Of a stretch of 64,000 nt of DNA, positions 22,801 through 34,800 are shown in pieces. Source of the stretch: Incurvaria masculella (taxonomy: Eukaryota; Arthropoda; Insecta; Lepidoptera; Incurvariidae); assembly GCA_946894095.1 (NCBI GenBank), contig OX335642.1:30019021-30083020 (forward strand). The letters are read 5' to 3'. How positions within the stretch are numbered: position 1 is the stretch's first letter; each line of letters starts with the position of its first letter. A model generated the notes under the pieces. The model worked only from the letters and a program-made list of their open reading frames with translations. It ran no database searches and had not been told where the DNA came from. The translations under genes were made by a program, and so were the position numbers.

Positions 22801-25800
22801 TCGAAATTTATGATACGAGTTTCGTTTCGGAATCCACGTAAAGCCGTAGGTCGCCCTTTCCATACTTACCAGGTGGTAGAGTTGTGCTTAAACTTCTGAA
22901 TACCGTTCGAGTCAGCAATCAAAATGGTTGAAGCAACCATTAAATGATTCTGTATTTCATGTGAAATAAGAAGTACTCCAGATATTTAACTCAAAAATAT
23001 CCAAAGACATTCTTTGCAACATCGTTCTTACAAGAAATCTGATGTTTCGTTCACCGCACATTGTGCTAATATAATTGCAGCAGCATTCTCGGGAACTGCA
23101 CTTCGAATTAACCTAAATATTCTTCCAGAGAACGTATGCCTCATTTGCTTTTGTCTGGTGCATGCATTGTGTGCGGTCGGCATGAAGGGGCCAATTCTGC
23201 AACTGTTTCTGTCTTATAACTAGATGGAACTAAATGAATGTCATTACATTTTTAAGAAAGTGCTTACAAGGTTTTCCGTGGAGTTTCTTTCTCTTGAATG
23301 AGAACAATTTGTTTAACGTTGGTTGTTGCTCTTTCATGTTTATCATAAATGACGGAGATGATACCACAGCATACTTCTTTCGCTTCGTCTAAAGGCATAC
23401 ATACTTCCTACGTGGGTACGGAAAGTAATTCATCAATGTGGTCATGGTACGTTAAATTTCCACTCTGTATCTAATTCGTAATTCTTGGGTCAACCAAGTC
23501 AGTTCTCAGCAATATATACACTCCAATACGTCTGTGACTATGTTTTCTCGGGGCATGTACTATGCCAAGAAACATTTTCATTAGTACGAGCTACATAATT
23601 GGAGGTCAAACTTCAATATGATACCAGGTGATGGGCAAAATATAATGTACGTGTTATTTGATTTTTTTCTTTAGGATTAAATCAAATGATCAAAATCAAA
23701 ATCGAAGGATGTATAGATGTCAGAGTGTTAAATAACTTAGAAATAATGAAACAAATGAAAATCACCTCGTCCTTTATCCATGATGTAGGCCAGAAAGGGT
23801 GCTTTTTCCTTTCCACACTGTAGGACACTTCCTTGTAGTAAGTAAGGCTGCCGAAGTTCTGTCGGAAAATAGGACGCCAGGACTCGAAGTCGATGATCCC
23901 AACACCTGAAAATAATATGAATACATTTTAGCAATTGGATATTACTTATTACATCACTTACTGTGGAATAAGTAGACACCCACCGTGATATTAACTCAAC
24001 ACATCGCATTCCTGGAGGAATCAGGTGCCATGCCAGGACCTTCCCTTATGAGTACGGCTACATTGAGCTGAATGGAATACGCGGACAATGTTTCATGGCC
24101 GTTTTGACCATATTTTCATGTAATGCGATGGTACCAACAAGGGCGGGCTTACCTTGCCATCTAACAGTGCTACATGGATTCCGAACCATGAAACAGCTCG
24201 CATTCGTGACGAAATTCATTTATCCAACTGAGAAAAAGAAAAAAAGTGTTGCACGGACGAGGCGGTGATTAGAACTCAGACCTCTGATGTGCAAGGCAAG
24301 ACAATTGTTACTTACCTACCTCAACCATGAGAATAATGCTACTTTGGGCAAATAATCAATACATTTGGTTTCCGTGTCGACGAAATCCTAACAGCATTAT
24401 GTCATCTATGCCTGAGTCAACACATTTGCTCGGCATTGTACGCGCTGATTGCGTAAAAACTCGCACGCTCGCATTAATTTTGCCGCTAGTACCGCTCTTG
24501 TCGAATGCGACCAACCGCGATAGCCACGCAACTGAGAAGCGGGCACGTTCTGCATACCCCAATGAGCAGACAACGCTCAACTATTTGTAGCAAGGTCAGG
24601 TTTGTTTTTGTGCGAGCACGCTGGTGGTAGTGACCCAGACGTGCCCGTAATGGCTGCATCGATTTGATTAGTGCACAATCTTCGAAAGAATGCAGGTAAT
24701 GATAGAAATGAGATAGGTCACGCACGCAAACGGAGTGAGAAGACACATTTATTTAAGTAACCATGCATCTACCCACCGACACCACACCTACACTCGTCCA
24801 GGCCATGCCAGGAGTCTTCCCTTTATGAGAACGGACTTTTCATTGCAGTTTCATCCAATGCGATTTTACCAACCAGGGCGGGCTTTACCGTAACACCTGG
24901 TAGGGGAAGTGGACCTTATTTTTATGTGACTGGACAAAGATGGCTATAACCAGACTGACCGACGGATATTAGCCTAACACACCTAATGGTAACTAGGTGC
25001 CATGCCAGTACCTTCCTTATATTGCTCAGCCTCATTGAACTGGATGGAAAACACGGACCATATTTATTGCAGCTTCGACCATCGTTCATCCAATGCGATG
25101 GTACGAACCTAGTAAGTACAGTTTTACGTAGAGTCCGAGCCACGGCCAGGCTCAACGTTGAAAATGGTCACCCATCCAGAATCCAACCGCGCTCAGAGGT
25201 ATTTCACCAAGCTTATCTAATCTCAAGGTGTCGTGCCACTGGGCTACCGGGGCTGACAATACGATACGATACAGTCTACATGGATTCCCAACCATGAACC
25301 AGCTCGCAATTGTGACGAAATGCACGTTGGATAAGTTAGCAACAAAAAGAAAGTGGGGCATGAACAAGCGATTTGAACCCAGCCTTCCGGAATGCAAGGC
25401 AAGTCCCTCCGCCACTAAGGTACGAGCCGCTCGAAACGAATAATAACGAATCAGTGTAATTAACGCGAACGCAGCCGCGAGCTGGTTATACATGAGCCAC
25501 CTTTCGATTTTGCGGAAATGCTCGTTCGAGTACCTGGTACTCGACAATGTCAACCTTGGAAACTCTACGGGTTATCGATAAATGCATTATGTTTTTGTTA
25601 TAAGCGGCACCCATACACACGGACGCTTGTCTTCCGCTGTAGCCAATGTGCGGAGCGAAGCGAGGTGCCGCCTTAGTTTCATCTATTGTTTGGACTGTGT
25701 TTAAAGAATCATCTGACTTATACTCGGACATGGATCATTTTGGACAAGGTGAAATCAGAAATAAAAAAAGGCTAAGTGCGAGTCGGACTCGCACACGAAG

Positions 25801-28800
25801 GGTTCCGTACCATCTTATAAGATTAAACACAAACAAATCACGTTTTTTGCACCTTTAATTTTTAATATTTTAAAATTCTACCTATTTGTTTTTCTAGCGG
25901 CAAAATAAATATACATTCTGTGAAAATTTCACCTGCCTACCTGTTGCGGTTCATGAGATACAGCCCTGTGACAGACGGACGGACGGACGGACGCACGGAC
26001 GGACAGCGGAGGCTTAGTAATAGGTTTCTGTTTTCACCCTTTGGGTACGGAACCCTAAAAACCGGAAAAGTGCGAGTCAGACTCGCACACGAAGGGTTCC
26101 GTACCATCGCGCAAGATTTAACACAAAAAAACCCTTTTTTGTATTATTTTTTATTTTACTTATTTGTTGTTATAGCGGCAAAATAAATACACTTTCTGTG
26201 AAGATTTCAGCTACATATCTACTACGGTTCATGAGATACAGCTATGTGACAGACGGACGGACGGACGGACGGACTGACAGCGGAGGCTTAGTAATAAGGT
26301 TCCGTTGGCACCCTTTGGGTACGGAACCCTAAAAAGTTATACCAGCCAAATTTATCAACGAATAACACATCCAAAAGATACTCTATATACTAGTGTGTAT
26401 ACAGAATGTGTTCCCTTATTCCGGATTTAAGAAATACATATGAGCAATACCATAGAAAACGATTTCCCTTATAAATACTGCACAAAAAACTGGTGGCTCT
26501 TTGAGCTGTAGTCCTTTCGAGTCTGTCTTTGTACAGCTTAAAACTGAATAAATGTTCGCCGCGCAATTTTCATCAAAATACTATTATTTTTCTTGTATTT
26601 TTCTCACTTAACGTCTTGTCATGAAAAAAAATGTTTGTGACAGTTTTGAACATTTTCAAAAACTGGCCCACCTAAACAAGTCGATAAAATTTTGGAACCT
26701 ACTCACAAAAACACGAAAATCGGTTGAGAAATGCGACCAGGGGGGCCATTCAGGTAAGAGTGAGTTCGAGTTCGGTGCTTAATATCAACTCACTTTTGTA
26801 AATAGTTTGTTTCCGCACTTCTTGAACGTCATTTTAGTTTGGTCAAAATCTGGTTTGTCCGGTAAAATAACAGTTCCGGTATTTCAATAATAATATTGTT
26901 TCCTGCTATAATAAGGTTAACTGACTCCCTAACTCGAATGTACCTCCGTAGTAGTAGCAATGTTCCCAGGCTGAAACGGAATAACCGCATTTTTAAAACA
27001 GACTAGTATCTCGAAAACCAAAAATACTTCTTCAAAAAATTTGAAAGAAATTATGGTTGAAGTGTCCATGAAAATTATCCGTGTGTCGTGCAACATAAGG
27101 AAAGTTCTGACATGGCACCTAGTTATCTAGTGTGTTAGGCCGATGTCTCCCATCCATATAATTTAACAAAATTGTAATTTCATTGAATATTTACATAATT
27201 ATTTTATATCCCTGTGACGAACCTGATAACGATAATCTAGGAAATTACTTAAGAGATTTGTTTAGGTATGCATTGCAATGTTGAATGATATAACAGGGCC
27301 ATTTTCGGTTATCAATATTAACAATAAGAAAAACAAATATAATTGGCAATTTTGGTAAATGGTTCTGTATCATTTCCTATTGTGCAAACGACACGTCGGT
27401 AACGGTTGTGTTCAAAACGGGATTTTTTATCTAAATGCGGTTAGTTTAATTGATAAAGCTATCGAAGAACTGGTATTCTGTAATTAGTAATTATAGATAA
27501 CATTACAGAAACCCCCTATTATTAAACTCTTCACCTGCGGCTTCTAGAAAATTCGTATTTGGTTCGATACCCGTTTTCTTTGTCGTAGAGAATGTTTTAG
27601 TACATATATACATGTATGTGAAAGTAAACATCACAAGGAAACCCGATATTTTTATAGCTTAAGGCTGTAGCAATAGATAGATAGCATGGAATAGTAATTT
27701 GTGTAAATAACTAGAAATAATATACATTTTTTTAATATAATTGAGCGGCTCGCAATTGTCGACTTGTTTTCCATATCCTACCAATTCCATAGCAACCTCA
27801 AATGAACCTTACAAGACTTAGGACCGAGTGTTTTAAGAATACTGAATGTTCAATTCGACAATTCCGAGAAGCATTCTTTTTTTATGCAACCTGACATGGA
27901 TGGCATATCACACAACTACTGTTATGATATTAGCCGAATACACCACATTCCAGAAGGAATTAGGTGCCATGCCAGGACCTTTCCGTTATGAGGCCGGCTA
28001 CATTGAACTCGGACCAAAACACGGACAACCTTCCTTTGCCGCTTCGACCATCTTTTTATCCAATGCGATGGCACCAACCCGGGAGGGCTTAAACCCTACC
28101 ACCTAGTAGGGGGACCTACAGTTTTACATAGATTCCGAATCACGGAGCAGCTCGCATTCGTGACGAAATGCACTTATCGAACTCAGAAGAGAAATAAAGT
28201 GGTGCATGTCGGGGCGAGGAATTGAACCCCGACCTATGGTACGCTAGGCCAGTCCCCGCGCCACTAGGCTACGAGTACCCTGTATTCCCGACGTACCTCT
28301 AAATGATTCCGGCACATATCTCTCCACGTCCGCCTCGAACATCCGCAAGTGCGCCTGCAGGTCCTCCTCCTGCGGGACGCCGCCGTTCCTGGCGACCCAC
28401 TCGCTGCCGTTCTGCAGCAGCGCCGGGAACTTGCCCGGGTCGTACAGTATGGCGACCCGCTCGCCCTGGAAGCGGTCCTGCGCGTTCTGCACGATGCCGT
28501 ACTCGCGCAGGTCCGGGAAGGCGACGCCCTTCGAGCGGCACTGCATCGTCGGCGCGTTCCAGTACGCGAGGAAGAATTTTAAGAACACTGAACCTTCATT
28601 CGACTATTCCGAGAAGCTTCCTGACTTACCTCTGAATGATTCCGGCACATATCTCTCCACGTCCGCCTCGAACATCCGCAAGTGCGCCTGCAGGTCCCCC
28701 TCCTGCGGGACGCCGCCGTTCCTGGCGACCCACTCGCTGCCGTTCTGCAGCAGCGCTGGGAACTTGCCCGGGTCGTACAGTATGGCGACCCGCTCGCCCT

Positions 28801-31800
28801 GGAAGCGGTCCTGCGCGTTCTGCACGATGCCGTACTCGCGCAGGTCCGGGAAGGCGACGCCCTTCGAGCGGCACTGCATCGTCGGCGCGTTCCAGTACGC
28901 GAGGAAGAATTTTAAGAACACTGAACCTTCATTCGACTATTCCGAGAAGCTTCCTGACTTACCTCTGAATGATTCCGGCACATATCTCTCCACGTCCGCC
29001 TCGAACATCCGCAAGTGCGCCTGCAGGTCCCCCTCCTGCGGGACGCCGCCGTTCCTGGCGACCCACTCGCTGCCGTTCTGCAGCAGCGCCGGGAACTTGC
29101 CCGGGTCGTACAGTATGGCGACCCGCTCGCCCTGGAAGCGGTCCTGCGCGTTCTGCACGATGCCGTACTCGCGCAGGTCCGGGAAGGCGACGCCCTTCGA
29201 GCGGCACTGCATCGTCGGCGCGTTCCAGTACGCGAGGAAGAATTTTAAGAACACTGAACCTTCATTCGACTATTCCGAGAAGCTTCCTGACTTACCTCTG
29301 AATGATTCCGGCACATATCTCTCCACGTCCGCCTCGAACATCCGCAAGTGCGCCTGCAGGTCCCCCTCCTGCGGGACGCCGCCGTTCCTGGCGACCCACT
29401 CGCTGCCGTTCTGCAGCAGCGCTGGGAACTTGCCCGGGTCGTACAGTATGGCGACCCGCTCGCCCTGGAAGCGGTCCTGCGCGTTCTGCACGATGCCGTA
29501 CTCGCGCAGGTCCGGGAAGGCGACGCCCTTGGAGCGGCACTGCATCGTCGGCACGTTCCAGTACGCGCGGAAGGGCCGCGCGCGCTGGTCTTCCGGCAGT
29601 TCGACCACGAATAGGGACCTGGAAGCGGTGGGGAGCTGAGGTTAAGTGGTGATGCGCCAAAAGATCTAGGATGCTTACAAATGAATAAAGTTCGGAATCC
29701 ATGTTTTTTTATACGACCTGACATGGATGGCTAATACCACACAACTACCGTTATGATATACCCAATACACCGCATTCCCGAAGAAATTAGATGCCATATC
29801 CGAAAATCAAACTAGTTTGGAAAACACATATTTTATGATTAAGAATCGCCCAGTATGGAATTCGTTGGTATACTTACTGGTAAAACCCGCTAATTGTCAT
29901 TTTTTAGTAATGCATATAATTGTAATAATAATATAACTACATTTAATAATGCAGTTCTACTTCATTTTCCAAGCTCTTACTTATAGTAAACCCCATGTAT
30001 TGCTAGAACGTTTAGTTTTATAGTTAGGTTGTGTAAACACGTGGCCAATTGTACCGACCACTGTGAGCTATTAAACTTTCAAGTCCATTCATCTCGAAAC
30101 TCTAATTTCTACAATTAAAGGGTTTTATCAGTATACCGACGTTATATACATCGCACTTCATCAAATCCGCAGTCGTCACGGATGCCATGCGACCTTGATT
30201 CCCACCTACATGGCCCAACATTGACCTTGACTTTCATACCATTCCATAGATCGATAAAATCAATGCCATCTCGTCATGAAGGCCCCCTACGGTGCTAGCC
30301 ATGATCGTTCTGTCAATGTGGATGGAGGTTTATGTGCTAGGTGTGGGTGGTAACATAATACATCAAAGTCCAGCGTTTCTCTACGGCTTGACTTAATTTG
30401 ACGGTTCTTGGTGTCAATAGTTTTGTCAATACGGAGTGTTATGAATGTTTTAGTTTTTAGAGTATGTACCGAGGAGGTATGGTCCAAACGTTAACCAGCC
30501 ATTCGTAAAAATATTTGGAGAAAAAACTTAGACAACCGGCCAAATACGAGTCGGACGAAGGGTTCCGTACCATCGTACAAGATTTAACAGAAAAAAATCA
30601 CGTTTTTTGTATAGAATAAAATCTTCCTTAACATCCGGTTTTGTAAATACCTACACATAAAATGAGTATGGGGAAGATCCTTTTCAGGGTTCCGTACCAA
30701 CGGGTGCCAACGGAACGGGTTACAAGCCTCCGCTGTCCGTCCGTCCGTCCATCGTCACAGAGGGGTAGGGAAACGTTAGGACCTGGAAGATCGCTATTTT
30801 TAAGGGCAGTCGCCGTGCAAAATTGTGCCTTAGCCAATGGACAATGAATACATTTCTCAAAACTTTCAAATCTTAGATTTCTTGTAACTTCACGACAACC
30901 TTAATCGAATCTCACGCCCTTAAGATTTCCCAAAGTAAATACAGCGGTAGTTGACCGTTGGCCACCTGCGATCGATGAGGAAAATTGAATTATAAATCGG
31001 AAGCGTCTGCGCTTTATATTATCGGTCAAGTGTGTATATAACAAGGCCGGAGCTCTCGGAACAAAATAGCGGTCGAAAAAAGGAAAGAAAGCAGGTACGT
31101 TCGATAAGCCAGTAAATTGTGATCGCGTGATATTAATCCATAATCACTTTAAATAGGTACTATACTATAATAAAAAGCCAAAAAAAAAAGAAAAAGACGA
31201 GACGCGTCGCGCGTTGTACCAGACGGCTTGTAATAATCGATGAGAAAATGTTAACGTTAATAAAAAAAAAGTTGAAAAACACATAGCAGACTAAATGGCG
31301 GCTGTTGCACAGCTGTTTGCGTCGAAAATCCCGGTGATTGTTCAATATTACTGCCCCAGTAGCCATGGGAACGCTAGGTACTCTTTCAACATTAAACTTA
31401 TGATTGGAACTTCCCAAACGTCCCATTTGAAAAAACCTTTGTAAGGAAGTTTCGCTTCAACAACCTCGACTTTGAGCGGCTCGTAACCTAGTGGCGCGGG
31501 GACTTGCCTAGCATACCAGAGGTCTGGGATCAAATCCTCGCCCCATTAATGCACCACTTCCTCTCTCTTTCCGAGTTGGATAAGTGCATTTCTTCACGAA
31601 TACGAGCTGCTCCAGGGTTTGGAATCCATGTAAAACTGTAGGTCCTCTTCCCCTACTAGGTGGTAGGATTTAAACCCGCCTGGATTTGTAACATCGCATT
31701 GGATGAAAAGATGGTCGATGCGGCAATGAAAAATTGTCCGCGTTTTCCATCCAGTTCAGTTTAGCCATGCTCATAAAGGGAAGGCCCTGGCATGCTACCT

Positions 31801-34800
31801 AATTCCTTCAGTTGTGTGGTATTTATCGCACTTCTTTTCCAGGATGAGAGGTCCCTTTCGGTCCTGAATCTCCGCCAGGGACCTCCCGACTTGACAATAG
31901 GGCAACTCATCTGCCCCGCGCCCCATTCTCACTGCAGACTCTTACTTATTCTGTGACTGCAGCCCACTACGACTTGTAATGAGCGGACAGCCCGAACGTG
32001 ACTAGCTTGCCAGCGCGGCTGCCGCTAACCAGGTCACGCCTGGGAATACATAGACGGCAATGGGCTTACCCCCACTCCCGCAGTACTCCGATAAAAACAT
32101 CCCGACCTGTTGTTCGGGCAGCGAACCCTATCTGATAGAGTCCTTCAGATACTATGGGTCAGATACTAGGCTAATGATAAAATATGGCAAATCCGAGTGC
32201 AGTGTGCTGCCTGTGGATAATGAATAAACAATAAAACAAGAATATGGACAGACGGATCGACTGATCCCGCATAGCGCTCGTGAAGGATTCTTCCGAAATC
32301 CTAATGCGATAAGGCGTGTGTAGCACGTGGCAAAACATTTGCACCGAACGTAAAGCGGACGTCGACCTGCGGTTTGTGTATTGAATGTACACAATGAAAC
32401 TGAAAAGCAAACATTTTTCATAACACTTAAGATGGTAGTGATTGTTATTCTGGGTTTGAGACCGGAGGTATATGTAGCCCTTAGATCAAGTCTATAAACA
32501 TTTGTATGTTTTCTTGCTTAAAAGTAGTAGGTACTGTAGCCTATTTTCTAAAATAAAAAATGAGTCGTACCTAATCAAGTAGGTACATGTGAATTCAAGA
32601 AATTAAGCTCTAAATGTAACTATTATAAATGTGAAGTGCAGACAGTACTTGAGCCAGCAAACTTACCAGTCTATCTTACGCCAAATTGCCTAAGTTTATT
32701 TTATTTTATGTTACTTAACCAATAAGATTAATTATAAAATTAGATGTATTGACTCTACACTAAAATTAAATCACGTAAACATTAAAGCTATATTAAGTCT
32801 AAAAATCATGATCACTTCATCATCACTAGTCACTAGATAGTATAAAACAAAGTCGCTTTCTCTGTCCCTATATCCCTATGTACGCTTGAATCTTTAAAAC
32901 TACGCAACGGATTTTGATGCCGTTCTTTTAATAGATAGAGTGATTAAAGAGGAAGGATTATAATGCATTAAATAGTGGAGAAATACTATTATTTTTGAGG
33001 TTTCTAATGTGATGTCGTAAATAATTACATTGCAAACCTAGGCTGAACTCGACCAGCCTGAAATCAGTCAAAAACGAGATTTACCCGAGCGGAGCCGGGT
33101 ACCTCAGCTAGTAAAATATAATTACACAATAAAGTTCCTCCAATTTTTCTTCATAAGCTGTTCCAGCTAGAAATAATGTTTAAAAATATCCTAATCCTTT
33201 TTTATCTCCAGATAATTCAAACAATTTTGACTAGAGAGCTTTTACGGTCTCTATAAATGCATCCACTCATCTCATTGATGTGCAATATATGTATGTGCAT
33301 TGTCATGATTTATATGTAAAAAAAACCATTTCAAAAATCATACGACCCAGTGATCTTTCAACTGAGGTTTTAGACGATGTTTTCAACAAATGCATCTGAT
33401 TATTGAATGGATTTAAATATTTGACAAATTTTAATATTATCAATTTTAGATATAAAAATTAAATGATTATTTGTCCGTTGTTGAACAATACCGGTGTGGA
33501 TGTATTTGCGGTTTTTATACAAATTCATTGCAATTTAATAAATATATACACGCAACTATCGTCTAAGCTACTTTGTTATAGATGACAGAGTTCTATAAAT
33601 GATACAATAGTAAGTGAAAAGCTACGTAGTTAATTAGTGCGATACGCAATCACGTGTGGGTTCCGGAACAGACGTATTAATAATATTGAATTATCTCTGT
33701 ATCTCTTTGTGTACGCAGGAAGACAAAAGAAAACGCGTGCAATATGTATAAACGTATACATATTGCAATATGTATAAACGTATAATACAAGTGTAAAACA
33801 CTTCCGTACCTAGTCACTGAGGTTTTCATTCCCCAGAAAGCGTGCGATTTTACGTTTTTAGTTTTTCTGTCCACATATTGTATAATAAACTTAGGGTCCT
33901 AATTCTACTGCCAAACTTACATTGTTTAGGAAAAAAAAATGGCACTTAGTTCCGATGTGGTGTGTTAGGCTAATATCTGACGGTCAGTTTGACATTGGCT
34001 ATCCATGTCCAGTTATATAAAAAAAATAACAAAAGAGACGGTTGGTGTCCACACTGCCATTCAAATGACACAATGCCATTTGAATGTGGAATATCGTTAA
34101 AAGGTTGTTTGTGTTTTGAAAAGGAAAAGGATACCGTAAATGTGAACTGCACAGAGAAATGTGCAACATGACAAGCCAAAATTACGGTTGTTCTTTTACA
34201 AGTACAGTGGTATGGAGCGCTAATTCTTTGGCACCCTTGAAATGGACTGGAAGTGACTCAAGTCAATATTTAAAAGTACAAATAAAAAAAAAACCAACGT
34301 AAAGTAAAATATTTTAAATAAGATATCTTGTTTGTTGCATGAATGCCCTCTTATTCTATACTAATATTATAAATGCGAAAGTAACCCTGTCGGTCTGTTC
34401 CGTTTTTACACCTAAACCACTGAACCAATTGTGATGAATCTTTGTATAGAGATAGTCTGGACTTTGGAGAAGGACATAGGCTACCTTTTACGGTCAAAAT
34501 TAATCTTGAATGTAATAAAATAGTGAATAAAAGTTTATATGGTTAGTCAAATAATATTAGGAGCCCTTTAGGCTAATTAATAAATTTAGTTATAGGAAAT
34601 AATTCAGCCCGATATCAGTCCAAAACGACATTGACCCGAGCGGGGCCGGATGCATCGCCTAGTTTAAAATAATTTACCACTCTAAACGAAATTTGCTTCA
34701 CTTTATAGATAATCAAACCCCATATTACAGTCTGTCACGCGTACCACTGACCCATCAGCTGGCCAGTGTAAACAGTGTGGTCAAATATTTAGTCAACTAC

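Larger units (their letters stand above)
23906..28295 (-). other. Hyaluronidase intron between the exon array and exon 3
   Basis: It is repeat-dense: SINEs at 23955-24312, 24765-25437 (nested) and 27877-28277, and two (ACGG)n elements in tandem at 25765-26334. The stretch 24345-24720 is GC-rich but lacks recognised domains. The stretch 26335-27830 shows nothing recognisable apart from a short repeat near 26518-26560. Confidence 0.6.

Noticed and set aside
24345..24720. Coding exon in the GC-rich part of a hyaluronidase intron
   Set aside because: Open frames exist on both strands (74-87 codons) but show no recognised motif, and no splice sites with fitting phase were found.
28296..29296. CRISPR-like or minisatellite array
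   Set aside because: The 333-bp units contain an exon with a conserved GH56 coding frame and splice donor; there are no short repeats with unique spacers.
28431..29639. 402-codon plus-strand open frame with three internal repeats
   Set aside because: It is antisense to the hyaluronidase exon array and stays open because the unit length is a multiple of three and the exon is GC-rich. The minus strand carries the GH56 motifs.
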